NCBI GenBank assembly: GCA_019634625.1
Contig: JAHCBA010000002.1
Location: 243,178-307,177, forward strand
Origin: Verrucomicrobiia bacterium
GTDB taxonomy: Bacteria; Verrucomicrobiota; Verrucomicrobiia; Limisphaerales; CAIMTB01
Direction: 5' to 3'
DNA length: 64,000 nucleotides
Both the position numbers and the translations under genes were made by a program. The notes below the pieces were generated by a model. It was not told the origin of the DNA, did no database searches, and worked only from the letters and a program-made list of their open reading frames with translations. Positions within the stretch are counted from its first letter, which is position 1. Each line of letters starts with the position of its first letter. Below are positions 19,169 through 29,387 of the stretch, one piece after another.

Positions 19169-21172
19169 TCAGGTTCCGCGCACCCCGGAGCCGCGCTTCA
19201 ACCAGACGAGGACCAGGCTGATGTCGCTGGGAGTCACGCCGGAGATCCGGGCTGCCTGTCCCACCGTTCCCGGTCGGATGGCCCCAAGCTTCTGGCGGGC
19301 CTCGCTGCGCAAACCGGGGAGCGTTTCGTAATCGAATCCCGATGGAATCGGCCGATCCTCGAGGGAACGGAACCGGGCAACATCCGCCTGTTCGCGCTGC
19401 AGGTACCCCTCGTACTTGATGGCGATCTCGACTTGCCGGACGACTTCGGGGTCCAGGGATGGCGACGGGCCGGGCAGATCCCCGTGACCGAGTTCAGGAC
19501 GCTTGAGCACCTGCGCCAAGGTCTGGCCATGGACCCGGTTCTCGCGCAAGCGCAGCAATTCCTTCTCCACCGCCTCCCGCTTCGCTTGGAACCGTCGGTA
19601 CACACGGTCCGGCAGGAGCCCCAGCTGATGGCCCAGCGTACTCAACCGAAAGTCGGCGTTGTCCTGCCGCAACAGGAGCCGGTACTCCGCCCGGCTGGTA
19701 AACATCCGATACGGCTCGGTGGTCCCTTTGGTCACCAGATCGTCGATCAGCACCCCGATGTACGCCTGGTCCCGTCCCAGCACCACAGGCGGTTCTCCGC
19801 GCACCCGCCGGGCCGCATTGATCCCTGCCATCAACCCCTGCGCCGCTGCTTCCTCGTACCCCGATGTTCCATTGATCTGTCCGGCAAGGAAAAGGTTGTG
19901 GCAACACTTGGTCTCGAGACTGGAATGGAGCTGGGTCGGTGGGGCGAAGTCGTACTCCACGGCATAGGCCGGACGCAGGATCTCGGCCTCCTCGCAACCG
20001 ATCACCGTCCGGATCACCTCGACCTGCACGTCGTAGGGCAGACTGGTCGAGAGCCCGTTCACATAGATCTCGTCCGTTCCAATCCCCTCCGGCTCAAGAA
20101 AGATCTGGTGTCGCTCCTTCTCCGCGAAGCGAACGATCTTGTCTTCGATCGACGGACAGTACCGCGGCCCGACCCCCTCGATGACCCCGCCGTACATGGG
20201 CGATCGGTGCAAGTTGGCGCGGATCAAGTCGGCCGTCTGGGAGGTGGTCCAGGTGATGTAGCACGGCAGTTGGTTGCCGATCTGGGCCAGAATGGAACCT
20301 GGCAAGCGGGTCGGGATCTCGGGCACCTGCCTTCCCGTTGTTCCGGTCATCCCCGGATAAGCCCGCGTCCGGAAGAAGGAATCGTGGGGCTGCTCCGTCA
20401 GCCCGCCAGGGAGCCACGCCCGCCCATCGCCCAATTCCTCCTCTTCACCGGAATGTTCCACGTGGAACAATTCCTCCCATGTGAAGGAAAACCGGGGCGG
20501 TGGCTCGTCCCCTTCCTGCCGTTCCGTCCTCCCAAAATCGATCGTCCGCTTGAGCAGCCGCGGAGGGGTCCCCGTCTTCAGCCGTCCCAGCTCCATTCCG
20601 AGCTCCCTCAGCGAGTCACTCAAGGACATCGCCGCCGCTTCGCCCGCCCGCCCGCCCGCCTGCCGATTCCCCCCGATGTGCATCAGGCCCCGCAGGAAAG
20701 TTCCAGTCGTGATGACCACACATCGACCCTGGTACTCCACCTCCAGACTGGTTCGAACCCCTCGAATCTCTCCGTCATGCACGATCAAGGACGTCGTCTG
20801 GGCCTGCCGCACATCCAAATTGGGCTCGCGTTCACAGACCCACTTCATCCGGAACTGGTACGCCTTCTTGTCGCATTGAGCGCGAGGCGCCCAGACGCTC
20901 GGTCCCTTCTTGGTATTGAGCATCCGGAATTGGAGGCCGGTCAGGTCGGTGGTCTTGCCCATCTCCCCACCCAGCGCATCGATCTCCCGAACCAGGTGCC
21001 CCTTCGCCAAACCGCCAATGGCGGGATTGCACGACATCTGCCCGATGGTGTCGCACTGGATGGTGAGCAGCAGTGTACGACACTGCATGCGGGCCGCTGC
21101 CAGGGCCGCCTCTACGCCGGCGTGGCCGGCCCCCACGACGATGACATCGTACGCCTGCGGATGGACAAACAC
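19169..21172 (-). CDS. mnmG: tRNA uridine-5-carboxymethylaminomethyl(34) synthesis protein MnmG
   Basis: Called from the GTG at 21172, five bases after the clpX stop, giving 667 residues; the ATG at 21259 would run 79 bases into clpX and add unlike sequence. The FAD-binding Rossmann motif VIVVGAGHAGVEAALAAARM is at the very N-terminus, followed by SCNPAIGGLAKGHLVREIDA, TGTFLRG, LKTGTPPR and GQINGTSGYEEAAAQGL, all diagnostic. MnmG with MnmE (not in the window) builds the cmnm5U34 modification of tRNAs, FAD- and folate-dependent. An acidic insert of about 30 residues (HSGEEEELGDG) follows the LFHVEH motif. The gene is downstream of clpP-clpX with almost no spacing, so it is probably co-transcribed and translationally coupled. 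Confidence 0.95.
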   Translation of the reverse strand: MFVHPQAYDVIVVGAGHAGVEAALAAARMQCRTLLLTIQCDTIGQMSCNPAIGGLAKGHLVREIDALGGEMGKTTDLTGLQFRMLNTKKGPSVWAPRAQCDKKAYQFRMKWVCEREPNLDVRQAQTTSLIVHDGEIRGVRTSLEVEYQGRCVVITTGTFLRGLMHIGGNRQAGGRAGEAAAMSLSDSLRELGMELGRLKTGTPPRLLKRTIDFGRTERQEGDEPPPRFSFTWEELFHVEHSGEEEELGDGRAWLPGGLTEQPHDSFFRTRAYPGMTGTTGRQVPEIPTRLPGSILAQIGNQLPCYITWTTSQTADLIRANLHRSPMYGGVIEGVGPRYCPSIEDKIVRFAEKERHQIFLEPEGIGTDEIYVNGLSTSLPYDVQVEVIRTVIGCEEAEILRPAYAVEYDFAPPTQLHSSLETKCCHNLFLAGQINGTSGYEEAAAQGLMAGINAARRVRGEPPVVLGRDQAYIGVLIDDLVTKGTTEPYRMFTSRAEYRLLLRQDNADFRLSTLGHQLGLLPDRVYRRFQAKREAVEKELLRLRENRVHGQTLAQVLKRPELGHGDLPGPSPSLDPEVVRQVEIAIKYEGYLQREQADVARFRSLEDRPIPSGFDYETLPGLRSEARQKLGAIRPGTVGQAARISGVTPSDISLVLVWLKRGSGVRGT

Positions 21173-21177
21173 AGGCT

Positions 21178-22482
21178 CTAGGCCGCCGCCTTCTCCTGCC
21201 GTCGGCGGATGATCGGACCCGATTCGCCCAGCACCACCGAACGGGTCACCGTCACGCATTCGATCTCCGGTGATCCCGGAATCTCGAACATCTGCTCCAA
21301 CATGAGCTTCTCCAAAATGCCCCTCAACGCCCGCGCACCCGTCCCCTTCTTCATCGCCTGCAAGGCAATCTCCCGTACGGCGTCCGCCGTGAACACCAGT
21401 TCCACATCGTCCATCGCAAACAGCTTGGCGAACTGCTTGGTCAGGGCATTGCGCGGTTCCGTCAGGATGACCGACAACTGAGCCTCATCGAGCGGTTCCA
21501 AAACACTGACGATGGGGAGCCGACCCACAAATTCCGGGATGAAACCGAAGTTCAGCAAATCTTCAGGCTCGATCCACTCCATCAGGCGCTCCGGATCCTG
21601 GGATGCCCTGGACTCCGGGCCCGACTCGGCCCCGAACCCGAGGACCCGGCGTCCCAGCCGACGCTGGATAATCCGGTCCATCCCCACAAAGGCTCCCCCA
21701 CAGATGAACAGAATCCCGGTCGTGTCGATCCGGATATACTCTTGGTGAGGATGCTTGCGCCCGCCCTGGGGAGGAACATTGCAGAGCGTCCCTTCCAGCA
21801 TCTTCAACAGCGCCTGCTGAACCCCCTCGCCGGAGACATCCCGGGTGATGGAAACGTTCTCCGTCTTGCGGGCGATCTTGTCGATCTCATCGATATACAC
21901 GATGCCCAACTGGGCCCGCTTCACGTCGTAGTCGGCGTTCTGCAGCAGCCGCAAAACGATATTCTCCACGTCCTCGCCTACGTATCCCGCCTCGGTCAGC
22001 GTCGTGGCATCCGCAATCGCAAAGGGAACATCCAACAGTTTGGCCAAGGTCCTGGCCAACAAGGTCTTTCCGCAGCCCGTCGGACCCAGCAGCAGGATGT
22101 TGCTCTTTTCGATTTCCACCTCGCTGTGAGGCCCCTCCCTGGCAGGTTCCGATTCTCGCGCACCGTCTTTGCCGGTCGCAACTGGCGGGTTCGACGCGAT
22201 CCGCTTGTAGTGATTGTGCACCGCCACCGCCAACGTGCGCTTGGTGCGGTCCTGTCCCACACAATACTGGTCCAGATGACGCTTGATCTCCGAGGGCTTG
22301 GGAATCGAGAGACGCGGGGCCGGCTTGCGGTCCTCGCCTGCTAACTCCTTGTCCAGCACCTGCTTACACACAGCGACGCAAGCGTCGCAGATGTACACTC
22401 CGGGTCCGGCAATCAACTTCTTCACCTCTGCGTGCGACTTGCCGCAGAAGCTGCACATCGTGAGTTGGGTTGGGCGGGCCAC
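21178..22482 (-). CDS. clpX: ATP-dependent Clp protease ATP-binding subunit ClpX
   Basis: 434 residues. The N-terminal four-cysteine zinc domain (Cys10, 13, 32, 35) is followed by the AAA+ core: Walker A GPTGCGKT (133-140), Walker [12 protein letters not shown], pore loop GYVGEDVE and sensor motifs near [16 protein letters not shown]. The ClpP-docking loop appears as LGF in [10 protein letters not shown], where most ClpX have IGF. ClpX unfolds tagged proteins and feeds them to ClpP. A 25-residue linker after the zinc domain is rich in charged residues. It starts five bases after the clpP stop. Confidence 0.97.
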   Translation of the reverse strand: MARPTQLTMCSFCGKSHAEVKKLIAGPGVYICDACVAVCKQVLDKELAGEDRKPAPRLSIPKPSEIKRHLDQYCVGQDRTKRTLAVAVHNHYKRIASNPPVATGKDGARESEPAREGPHSEVEIEKSNILLLGPTGCGKTLLARTLAKLLDVPFAIADATTLTEAGYVGEDVENIVLRLLQNADYDVKRAQLGIVYIDEIDKIARKTENVSITRDVSGEGVQQALLKMLEGTLCNVPPQGGRKHPHQEYIRIDTTGILFICGGAFVGMDRIIQRRLGRRVLGFGAESGPESRASQDPERLMEWIEPEDLLNFGFIPEFVGRLPIVSVLEPLDEAQLSVILTEPRNALTKQFAKLFAMDDVELVFTADAVREIALQAMKKGTGARALRGILEKLMLEQMFEIPGSPEIECVTVTRSVVLGESGPIIRRRQEKAAA

Positions 22483-22487
22483 GCGAG

Positions 22488-23120
22488 TCAGGCGGTCTTG
22501 GTCGCTTCCGTCAGTTCCTTGCGGGACTTGACCACTTCGTCCACCAACCCGTACTCCTTGGCCTCCTCGGACGACATGAAGCGATCGCGATCGGTATCCC
22601 GGCCGATCTGCTCAAGGGAGATTCCAGTGTGGGAGGAGAGGATCTCGTTCAGCCGGTCTTTGAGCCGCAGGATCTCCTTTGCCTGGATGCTGATATCCGT
22701 GGCCTGCCCCTGCACGCCGCCCCAAGGCTGATGAATCATGATGCGGGCGTTCGGCAAGGCATAACGCTTGCCCTTGGTTCCCGCTGCCAGAAGAACCGCC
22801 CCCATGCTGGCCGCCTGCCCGATGCAGTAGGTGTTCACGTCGCAAGTGAGAAACTGCATCGTGTCATAGATGGCCAACCCAGACGTCACACTGCCCCCCG
22901 GTGAATTGATGTAGAGGTGAATGTCCTTTTTCGGATCGGTCATCTGGAGGAACAACAATTGCGCGATGATGACGTTGGCCACCATGTCGTCCACCGGCGT
23001 TCCCAGAAACACGATCCGATCCACCAGCAACCGGGAATAGATATCGTAGCCGCGCTCCCCACGTCCGGTCTGCTCCACCACGTACGGTACCAAGAATCCC
23101 CCCTCGTTCAGCGCTTGCAT
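22488..23120 (-). CDS. clpP: ATP-dependent Clp protease proteolytic subunit ClpP
   Basis: 210 residues, normal length. The serine protease triad is intact: Ser105 in [11 protein letters not shown], His130 in MIHQPWGG, and Asp179 in TDRDRFMS. The handle helix and [11 protein letters not shown] are also conserved. It forms the barrel of the ClpXP protease. First gene of the clpP-clpX-mnmG set; the trigger factor gene, often upstream in other bacteria, is not here. A 75-bp gap separates it from the pseudopilin gene upstream. Confidence 0.97.
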   Translation of the reverse strand: MQALNEGGFLVPYVVEQTGRGERGYDIYSRLLVDRIVFLGTPVDDMVANVIIAQLLFLQMTDPKKDIHLYINSPGGSVTSGLAIYDTMQFLTCDVNTYCIGQAASMGAVLLAAGTKGKRYALPNARIMIHQPWGGVQGQATDISIQAKEILRLKDRLNEILSSHTGISLEQIGRDTDRDRFMSSEEAKEYGLVDEVVKSRKELTEATKTA

Positions 23121-23195
23121 TGGGTGGCGAACCTAGTGGCCGGCCCTCCGAGCGTCAAGAAACCCGGCGCCGATCCCATCAGACACACCCAACCC

Positions 23196-23993
23196 CTACC
23201 ACCAGTCGTGATTGATGTTGACCGGTCGGTTGATCCAGTCCGCGTTGTAGGCCGCCGGAAACACGAACAACTGCACATGCCCGTCGCCGTACATCATATT
23301 CCAGCCGCGCTTCCCCCGGTTGTTGTGCCACAGCCCCTTCTCGCGGTGCTGCGGATGCACGCGCCCATCGCCGGCGTCCCGCGTGCCATGCCAGGGCCAG
23401 TCTCCCTGGATGATCTTGGTGGCCGGACGCTGCGCAATCTCGGCCGTTCCGATGGGCTGGGCCTGGGCGCTGCCTGCTGGCGCCAGTTTGTCCCCCGTGA
23501 CGTGCTTCACCCCAAACCAGTCCAACGCCCACATCGGCAGGTAGCTGTTACCCCATGCCCCGAAACAGTTTGGTCTCGACTCCGCGGCCCAGTAGCTGTC
23601 ACCCCGGTCAGACGGGCATTTCCAGGTGAGCGGGGCCGGTACGTAGATGTTCAGGGGGCGGTTGGTCTCGCCCTGCGTGTCATGCACCCGCGGACGATGG
23701 TTGGTCCAGATCATGCCTCCAACCGTCGCCCAGTCCCCGTGCACCGGAAACCGGTCACGGTTGTCGTCCGCATACATGTGGTAACCCAGGTACTGCTGCT
23801 TCTGGTTGCTCACGCACTGAACTGACTGCGCCTTCACCTTGGCGCGCGCCAGGGCCGGAAGCAGCATGCTCGCCAGGATCGCCACAATGGCGATGACCAC
23901 CAGCAGCTCGATCAGCGTGAAGCCGATCGCCTCTTTCCGAGCGTATCGAGAAGTCGTGGGCTCCAGCGTCTCCCCGGCGATCGCATTTCTCAT
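23196..23993 (-). CDS. Type II secretion/pseudopilin-like protein (PVC type)
   Basis: 265 residues. A prepilin peptidase site, G24|F25 in [20 protein letters not shown], is followed by a hydrophobic helix and [13 protein letters not shown], the standard start of the multicopy pseudopilins of Verrucomicrobiota, Lentisphaerota and Planctomycetota. The globular part carries [13 protein letters not shown] and [12 protein letters not shown], as in that family's H-X9-DG-like C-terminus. Such proteins are secreted and may build short pili or sit at the cell surface; individual function is unknown. Its promoter is probably at 24023-24051. Confidence 0.85.
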   Translation of the reverse strand: MRNAIAGETLEPTTSRYARKEAIGFTLIELLVVIAIVAILASMLLPALARAKVKAQSVQCVSNQKQQYLGYHMYADDNRDRFPVHGDWATVGGMIWTNHRPRVHDTQGETNRPLNIYVPAPLTWKCPSDRGDSYWAAESRPNCFGAWGNSYLPMWALDWFGVKHVTGDKLAPAGSAQAQPIGTAEIAQRPATKIIQGDWPWHGTRDAGDGRVHPQHREKGLWHNNRGKRGWNMMYGDGHVQLFVFPAAYNADWINRPVNINHDWW

Positions 23994-24022
23994 GATCTTG
24001 TCGCGTACAATGAATTAGGAAT

Positions 24023-24051
24023 TCTGTAACAGGCCCATCGGACATTGACAA
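24023..24051 (-). promoter_or_regulatory. Candidate sigma-70-type promoter of the pseudopilin gene
   Basis: On the minus strand TTGTCA, 17 bases, then TACAGA. The -10 box ends 30 bases upstream of the start codon at 23993. Confidence 0.35.
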
Positions 24052-24483
24052 TTCGATTCGCCCGGGCTCCGGGCTGTTGGCCAGCCACCCATCCCCCAAT
24101 GGCGCTAACGCGACACGATAATCGATTCGGCCTCATGTTGTTGACTTTGCGACCTTATGACCCGACAACGCTATTCATTTGGTCAGGCACGGTATTATTG
24201 ACGTCACGCTCCTCCCAACACTTCCCAGGCACGGAGCCATCCCATTGGGGCGCTGGGGCTGCCCTGATCCGGATCGTCAACAACACTATGCCGGGTTCGA
24301 TCCAGAGAAGGCTGGGGTCAAGGTCACTCTTCTGCCGGGCTTCTTTCACGGATCGGTTGTCCCATCCCTCCCTCAACATCCCCAACTCAATCCATGGTGT
24401 CTTCCAACCCCCAACCCCAACCCGACCGCCCCCTCCCACCCCCTGCATCCCGGGACTGTGGGGAGAGCTGCGAACTGCGCTTC

Positions 24484-24554
24484 GGAGGGCCGAGTTCCAC
24501 GAGGCCGCACCGGTGTGGAGCGTTGGGTTGAGGACCTGCGGATTGCGTCCCTCC
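24484..24554 (+). repeat. REPIN-like dispersed repeat, family 1, copy B
   Basis: 71 bp, beginning GGAGGGCCGAGTTCCACGAG and ending CCCTCC; the core GGAGCGTTGGGTTGAGGAC is shared with copy C. Confidence 0.8.
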
Positions 24555-24629
24555 GATTTACGGCCTCCTTCCTTCGCTCCGGAATTTTTCTTTCTCCTCC
24601 GGGGAACCGTCTGTTATCCACTGCGAACA

Positions 24630-25568
24630 ATGCGTCAGCTGTTCCGAACCGCGCTCGCGCTGCTCTTCTGTCTGATCGCCCTGCCAGCGCCAGCGCCGGA
24701 CTTCAAGATGGCGGATGGCTCTGTGATTACGGGTGAACTCGTCGCTCCGAATGAAGACGGCACCGTGATCCGCCGCGCCTCCGGGGGCCTCACCGGCCGG
24801 CTGAGCTGGGATCTCTTCGCCCAGGAAACCCTCCTGGAAATGGTCGCCGATCCGCGCCTCAGGGAGCTCGTCGAGGCATTCATCGATCACCCTGAACCGG
24901 CTCAATCGGTTGTCCCCGAAGTCGTGGTCCGCCCGCCCCCAGGCAAACTCCACCGACCCGACCGCCGTCCCGGCTTCTTCTCTGCCCTGGCAACCCCTGC
25001 CGGCTGGTTCATTCTCCTCGTCCTCTTTGGAGCCAATCTGTACGCCGCCTACGAAATCGCCGTATTTCGGAATTACCCGGCTGCCGCGGTCATGGGCACT
25101 TCCGTGATCCTCCCCTGGCTCGGCCCACTCCTGTTCCTGTGCATGCCCACCCGGGTACTGCATGACGCCCCGACCCCGATGGGTCAATTCGAGGCGCCCC
25201 AGGAAGTCGAAACGACAGGCAGACAGGAACTGGCCGCCGCCGGTCTGGCGGGCTCCGCCCTGTCCCTCAGCGCCAGTAAGGCATCCTCACCCTCCCAGGG
25301 CGCCCAGGCCGCCGTGTACCGCGGGAGCGAAGTCGAATTCAATCGCAGCTTCTTCGAACGGACCTTCCCCCTCTTCTTCCGCCTCACCCGGAGCGACTCC
25401 GACAAGGATGCCGTTCTGGCGGTCAAGTCCAGCAAGGGCGAGGTGGTCGCCATACGCATCTCCCGGATCAGTGCCAACGAGATTGGCCTCGTCACGCAAA
25501 AGGGCAACGAGGTCCAACTGCGCTTCGGCGAAATCTCCGAGGTCCATGTTCGACCCAAATCCTCCTAG
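24630..25568 (+). CDS. Membrane protein with signal peptide, function unknown
   Basis: 312 residues from the ATG at 24630, which places a clean signal peptide (MRQLFRTALALLFCLIALPAPA) at the start. It continues with FKMADGSVITGELVAPNEDG, a small beta-rich domain that looks like the SLA1-homology-type DGS.ITG motif found in PVC proteins. Two membrane helices follow (about 122-145 and 150-172), then a soluble C-terminal beta domain. No catalytic motif. Its last 23 bases overlap the start of the adenylate kinase gene, so the two are likely co-transcribed. Role unknown. Confidence 0.75.
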   Translation: MRQLFRTALALLFCLIALPAPAPDFKMADGSVITGELVAPNEDGTVIRRASGGLTGRLSWDLFAQETLLEMVADPRLRELVEAFIDHPEPAQSVVPEVVVRPPPGKLHRPDRRPGFFSALATPAGWFILLVLFGANLYAAYEIAVFRNYPAAAVMGTSVILPWLGPLLFLCMPTRVLHDAPTPMGQFEAPQEVETTGRQELAAAGLAGSALSLSASKASSPSQGAQAAVYRGSEVEFNRSFFERTFPLFFRLTRSDSDKDAVLAVKSSKGEVVAIRISRISANEIGLVTQKGNEVQLRFGEISEVHVRPKSS

Positions 25569-26226
25569 TCCACTGCCGCGGCTGAAGTACCGCGCCATCC
25601 TCCTTTTCGGCGCCCCCGGCGCCGGAAAAGGCACCCAGGGCAAGATTCTCGGCGAAATCCCAAATTTCGTCCACTTCTCGTCGGGCGACGCCTTCCGCAG
25701 TCTCCGCGTCGATTCCCCGCTCGGTCGTGTCTTCGTCCAGCACGCCTCCCGCGGTCAACTCGTCCCCGACGAGCCCACCATCGAACTCTGGCATCATTCC
25801 GTTCAAGGCCTCATCGCCAACGGCCGGTTCAACGAGGAGGCCGATACCCTCATCCTCGACGGGATCCCCCGCAACCCCAACCAGGTCCGCCTCATGGACG
25901 ACGTCATCGACGTCAAGGCGGTCTTCAATCTCTTCTGTCCCGTCATGGACAAGCTGGTCGTCCGCCTCCAACGGCGCGCCGTCCGTGAGAACCGCCTCGA
26001 CGACGCGAATGTCGAGGTGATCCGCAGCCGCCTCGAAACCTACAAGCGCGAGACGCGGGCCGTCCTGGAATGCTATCCCGAGTCCATCATTCACCAGATC
26101 GACTCGACTCAGGAACCCCTCCGCGTCCTTCTCGACATCCTCAAGATTCTGGCGCGCCTGCCCAAACCCGCCATCAGCGACGGGACAACGACCTTTTCGG
26201 AGCAACTCGATCAGGCGGCTTCCTGA
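25546..26226 (+). CDS. adk: Adenylate kinase / nucleoside monophosphate kinase
   Basis: 226 residues, starting at the ATG at 25546, inside the preceding gene. P-loop FGAPGAGKGTQ (residues 21-31) and NMP-binding signatures (HFSSGDAFRSL, LILDGIPRNPNQV) are intact. The short-LID form is seen: after LQRRAVRENRLDD there is no zinc- or long-LID insertion. It phosphorylates AMP with ATP. An N-terminal Pro-rich 14 residues precede the fold, so a start a little downstream is possible, but no better ATG exists. The 23-bp overlap with the upstream gene suggests coupling. Confidence 0.88.
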   Translation: MFDPNPPSPLPRLKYRAILLFGAPGAGKGTQGKILGEIPNFVHFSSGDAFRSLRVDSPLGRVFVQHASRGQLVPDEPTIELWHHSVQGLIANGRFNEEADTLILDGIPRNPNQVRLMDDVIDVKAVFNLFCPVMDKLVVRLQRRAVRENRLDDANVEVIRSRLETYKRETRAVLECYPESIIHQIDSTQEPLRVLLDILKILARLPKPAISDGTTTFSEQLDQAAS

Positions 26227-26286
26227 ACTCCGCCTTTTCCCGCTCCCGTCCTTTTCCCCTCTCCGTCAACCCGGTCGTTCCCCGGC

Positions 26287-27249
26287 ATGCCCTCCGATCG
26301 CCCGCGCCTGGTCTTCATGGGCACTCCCACTCTGGCCCGGACCGTCCTGTCCACGCTGGCGGACGAGACCCCTGGCGACATTGCACTTGTCGTTCCCCAG
26401 CCGGACAAGCCGCGCGGTCGCGGCCTCGCCTGCCAGCCGCCTCCCGTCAAGCAGGAGGCCGTCTCCCGCGGTCTCCCCATCGATCAGCCTTCATCCGCCA
26501 GGGATCCGGCCTTCCTCGACCGCCTCCGGGCCATCGCGCCCGACGTCATCGTTGTGGCGGCCTACGGCCAACTCCTCCCCCCGGACCTCCTCGCCATTCC
26601 CCGCCACGGCTGCCTCAATCTCCATACCTCCCTCCTCCCCCGCTGGCGCGGCGCCGCCCCCATTCAGTGGGCCATCCTCGCCGGCGACCGCCTGACCGGT
26701 GTCACCCTGATGCGCATGGACGCCGGACTCGACACCGGCGACATCCTCGCAACCTCGTCGATCCCGATCCAGGACACGGACACCAGCCAGACGCTCCATG
26801 ATCGACTGGCGGACCTTGGCGCGTCCCTGCTTGTCCGGTCCCTCCCGGACTGGCTCGCCGGCCGTCTCCCGCCGGTGCCCCAGCCTGCCGAAGGCATCAC
26901 GATCGCCCGCAAATTGACCAAGGAAGACGGTCGCCTGAACTGGTCCGAATCCTGCCTTGCCCTGGGGCGACGCATCCGTGCCCTGGATCCCTGGCCGGGC
27001 GCCTTCACCACCTTCCCGGATCCTGCCGGTCGTCCGCTCCTGCTCAAGATCTGGAGAGCCACCCCGGTCCCGGAGCAGGGACCGTCCGGTGTCGTTCTGC
27101 GCGCCTCGGGTTCGGAACTCATCGTTGCCACGGGCGAAGGCGCGTTGCGACTGGACGTCCTTCAGCGCGAAGGCCGGCGGCCCCTCCCCGCCCGCGACTT
27201 TCTTGCCGGCCAGACGGTTCGTGAAGGCCAACGCCTGGGCGGATCCTGA
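26287..27249 (+). CDS. fmt: Methionyl-tRNA formyltransferase
   Basis: 320 residues. The N-terminal formyltransferase Rossmann domain starts LVFMGTPTLARTVL; the signature LNLHTSLLPRWRGAAPIQWA contains the catalytic region and the folate-binding loop; MDAGLDTGDILA completes the active site. The C-terminal OB-like domain includes ALDPWPGAFT. It transfers formyl from 10-formyl-THF to Met-tRNAi for translation initiation. Deformylase (def), often adjacent elsewhere, is not here. It follows adk by 60 bp on the same strand. Confidence 0.96.
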   Translation: MPSDRPRLVFMGTPTLARTVLSTLADETPGDIALVVPQPDKPRGRGLACQPPPVKQEAVSRGLPIDQPSSARDPAFLDRLRAIAPDVIVVAAYGQLLPPDLLAIPRHGCLNLHTSLLPRWRGAAPIQWAILAGDRLTGVTLMRMDAGLDTGDILATSSIPIQDTDTSQTLHDRLADLGASLLVRSLPDWLAGRLPPVPQPAEGITIARKLTKEDGRLNWSESCLALGRRIRALDPWPGAFTTFPDPAGRPLLLKIWRATPVPEQGPSGVVLRASGSELIVATGEGALRLDVLQREGRRPLPARDFLAGQTVREGQRLGGS

Positions 27250-27292
27250 CCCTTCGGACACGACCGCCCGGGGCCCGTCCCACCCTCTCCCT

Positions 27293-29305
27293 TCAACGGG
27301 CCAGCACCCGAAAGAAACGCGCCGGCACCCCGCCATCCAACGTCACCCTTGCCCGATACGCCCCCGCCCCCTCGTCCGGCTCGACCCCCGGATCGTCGAT
27401 GGACTGCCACGGACCGGCCACCGTTCCGGCAGCTTCCATCTCAAGGGCCTCCGCCGTTCCCCCTTCCACGACAAACCGGACCAGCAGGGCCCCCAACCCA
27501 TCCCGTTCCACGCGGATCAACCGTACTGCGCTCGGGCCTGGCGGCGCCTCTTCGGCGACCACTTCGCGATCCGGACCCCAGGGAAGCACCCGATCTCCAA
27601 TCCGCGCCCGGGCCGACAGGAGAAAGCGTCCCTCGGACACCGGCCGGAACGTCAGGTCTCGACCCTCGCCCACCGGCCCTTCGGTGGCTTCTCCGACCCG
27701 CGCCGCATCCGACACATGGATTTCGTCCAGATACCAGCCCACTCCCGGATCCGACTGGGGGAAGTAATTCCCCCGTCCCGTCGAGTACACGAACCGCAGT
27801 TCGGCCATCTGGCCGGCGAGGCCGCTCAGCGGCACCTCCCGCCTCACGAACGACGTCTCGCCGGCGTTGCCCGTCCCCGCCTGCTCCCAGAGCGTTGCCC
27901 AACCGGTCGCCGCGTTGGTCATGGCCTGGACCCGCGCACGCTGCGCCGACGAAGCCCAGCCCAGGCGGCTCCAAAACGACAACACACTGTCCACGCCGAT
28001 GAGCACGGGGCTTCGGACTCGCAGCACCTGATCGATGGGCTCGACATGCGCGAGATGGAAAGCGGCGTTGCCTGCCTGTCGCACCTCGCCCTGCACGACG
28101 GCATATCCCCCGGCCACGCTCGCCTCCAGCATGCCGAGGCCATCCTCGCCCCCCTCCGGCTCGGTCCAGGGCCAGTACTGACGCCATCGCCAGTCGTACC
28201 CCGTGGCCGCCCCCACCGGCGTCACCGAATAGGTCCGGTCCCTCCCGGTCCCTGTCACGGACGGTCCCTCGACCTGGGGCGGCGCATAGGCCGGGGTGAA
28301 GTCCACCTTCACATTCGCGCCCCCGGTCACCTCGAAGACCCGCGTTTCGGCCGGCAAACCCGGCGCGGAGAAGACCACCGAGTGACTGCCATTCCCGGGC
28401 AGAGGCACGACGTAACCTCCTGACCGCGAGGTCACCGTCTCGGCCCCGCTCCCTTCGAGGCGCACCGTCACCCCTCCGATCCCCTCGCCCAGCCCGTAGA
28501 ATGCGTCGCCATCCAGATCGTAGTACGCCACCCCGGTCAACAGGGCCGGCAGCCCGTTCCGACTGGCCATCACCTGGGTCACCAGTTGGGGACCCACCGG
28601 GCCTTTCCTGCCCAGGACCACCCCAATGCCAATCTCCCGGAACTCCCGGTTGTGAATGGTGAGCCGGTGCCCGGGCGGCTCCTGAATTCCGCCCGGTCCG
28701 AGACCCCAGTCGATATTGAATCCCGCGTGTCCATGCCAGACCCCCTGGGCATACGAGAACACGTTCTCCCCAAACCGGTTCCAAGGGTACCCGGTGCCCT
28801 CGATCCGCTGCTGGCTCGTGCTCCCATCCGACCCGCCATGCCCTTGGAACTCGGCCTCGAACATGTCCGCGCTGTGCCGTCGCGCCGCCTCCGTCAGGCG
28901 CGCCTCCAACGCCAGCGGCGGCGCCGGCGCCAGCGTCTCGAACTGCCCCTTCATCAACTCCAGATCCACTGAGAAGAACTCGATCGCCGACATCACATCC
29001 GGATCCGAAGTCGCCGCCAACCGTTCCGCCTCCGCCCTCGGGTCCCGTCGTGCCCGATTGATGAACTCCAGATAAAGCTGCTCCTCGTCGCTCGGATCCC
29101 CCATGTCGTGCTGGGAGCTTCCCGCCCGGCGCAACGACTCCGCGCCCGCGTCCGACACCCGCTGCATCCAGGGCGGCGCCACCGGCGGGGCCTCCGGCAA
29201 TCCGACTCGCCCATTCCTGGCTCCTTCCTGCTCCTCCGCCCCGGCCCAGCCCCCCGCCGCACAGATCCCCGCCACCAACCCGCCGACGATCGCCTTCCGA
29301 ATCAT
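27293..29305 (-). CDS. Secreted CAP (SCP-like) domain protein
   Basis: 670 residues, starting at the ATG at 29305, which gives a signal peptide (MIRKAIVGGLVAGICAAGGW). A CAP/SCP-PR1 domain lies at about 72-235: EQLYLEFINRARRDPRAEAE, AARRHSADMFEAEFQGHGG, FGENVFSYAQG, and GHRLTIHNREFREIGIGV. Then a carboxypeptidase-regulatory-like segment (about 250-330, GVTVRLEGSG) and a long beta-rich C-terminus. Bacterial CAP proteins are secreted; biochemical activity is usually unknown. The start at 29305 is preferred over earlier ATGs that add non-secretory sequence. Confidence 0.85.
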   Translation of the reverse strand: MIRKAIVGGLVAGICAAGGWAGAEEQEGARNGRVGLPEAPPVAPPWMQRVSDAGAESLRRAGSSQHDMGDPSDEEQLYLEFINRARRDPRAEAERLAATSDPDVMSAIEFFSVDLELMKGQFETLAPAPPLALEARLTEAARRHSADMFEAEFQGHGGSDGSTSQQRIEGTGYPWNRFGENVFSYAQGVWHGHAGFNIDWGLGPGGIQEPPGHRLTIHNREFREIGIGVVLGRKGPVGPQLVTQVMASRNGLPALLTGVAYYDLDGDAFYGLGEGIGGVTVRLEGSGAETVTSRSGGYVVPLPGNGSHSVVFSAPGLPAETRVFEVTGGANVKVDFTPAYAPPQVEGPSVTGTGRDRTYSVTPVGAATGYDWRWRQYWPWTEPEGGEDGLGMLEASVAGGYAVVQGEVRQAGNAAFHLAHVEPIDQVLRVRSPVLIGVDSVLSFWSRLGWASSAQRARVQAMTNAATGWATLWEQAGTGNAGETSFVRREVPLSGLAGQMAELRFVYSTGRGNYFPQSDPGVGWYLDEIHVSDAARVGEATEGPVGEGRDLTFRPVSEGRFLLSARARIGDRVLPWGPDREVVAEEAPPGPSAVRLIRVERDGLGALLVRFVVEGGTAEALEMEAAGTVAGPWQSIDDPGVEPDEGAGAYRARVTLDGGVPARFFRVLAR

Positions 29306-29387
29306 GGCCGCCAGCCTAACCTCGACCGCCCCCCTGACAAACCCCATTGCCACCCCCACCCCATTCCCCATTCGGCCACGAACCTGG

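Larger units (their letters stand above)
23994..24629. other. Divergent intergenic region with repeat copy B
   Basis: 636 bp between the pseudopilin and the membrane-protein gene. It contains a candidate promoter for the minus-strand gene, a rather AT-rich stretch (24000-24220), and REPIN-like copy B at 24484-24554. A reading frame crossing it in the plus direction is just the upstream extension of the gene at 24630 and is not supported. Confidence 0.6.

Noticed and set aside
21173..21259. Longer mnmG start at 21259
   Set aside because: The extension lies inside clpX, and the FAD-binding motif begins immediately after the GTG at 21172.
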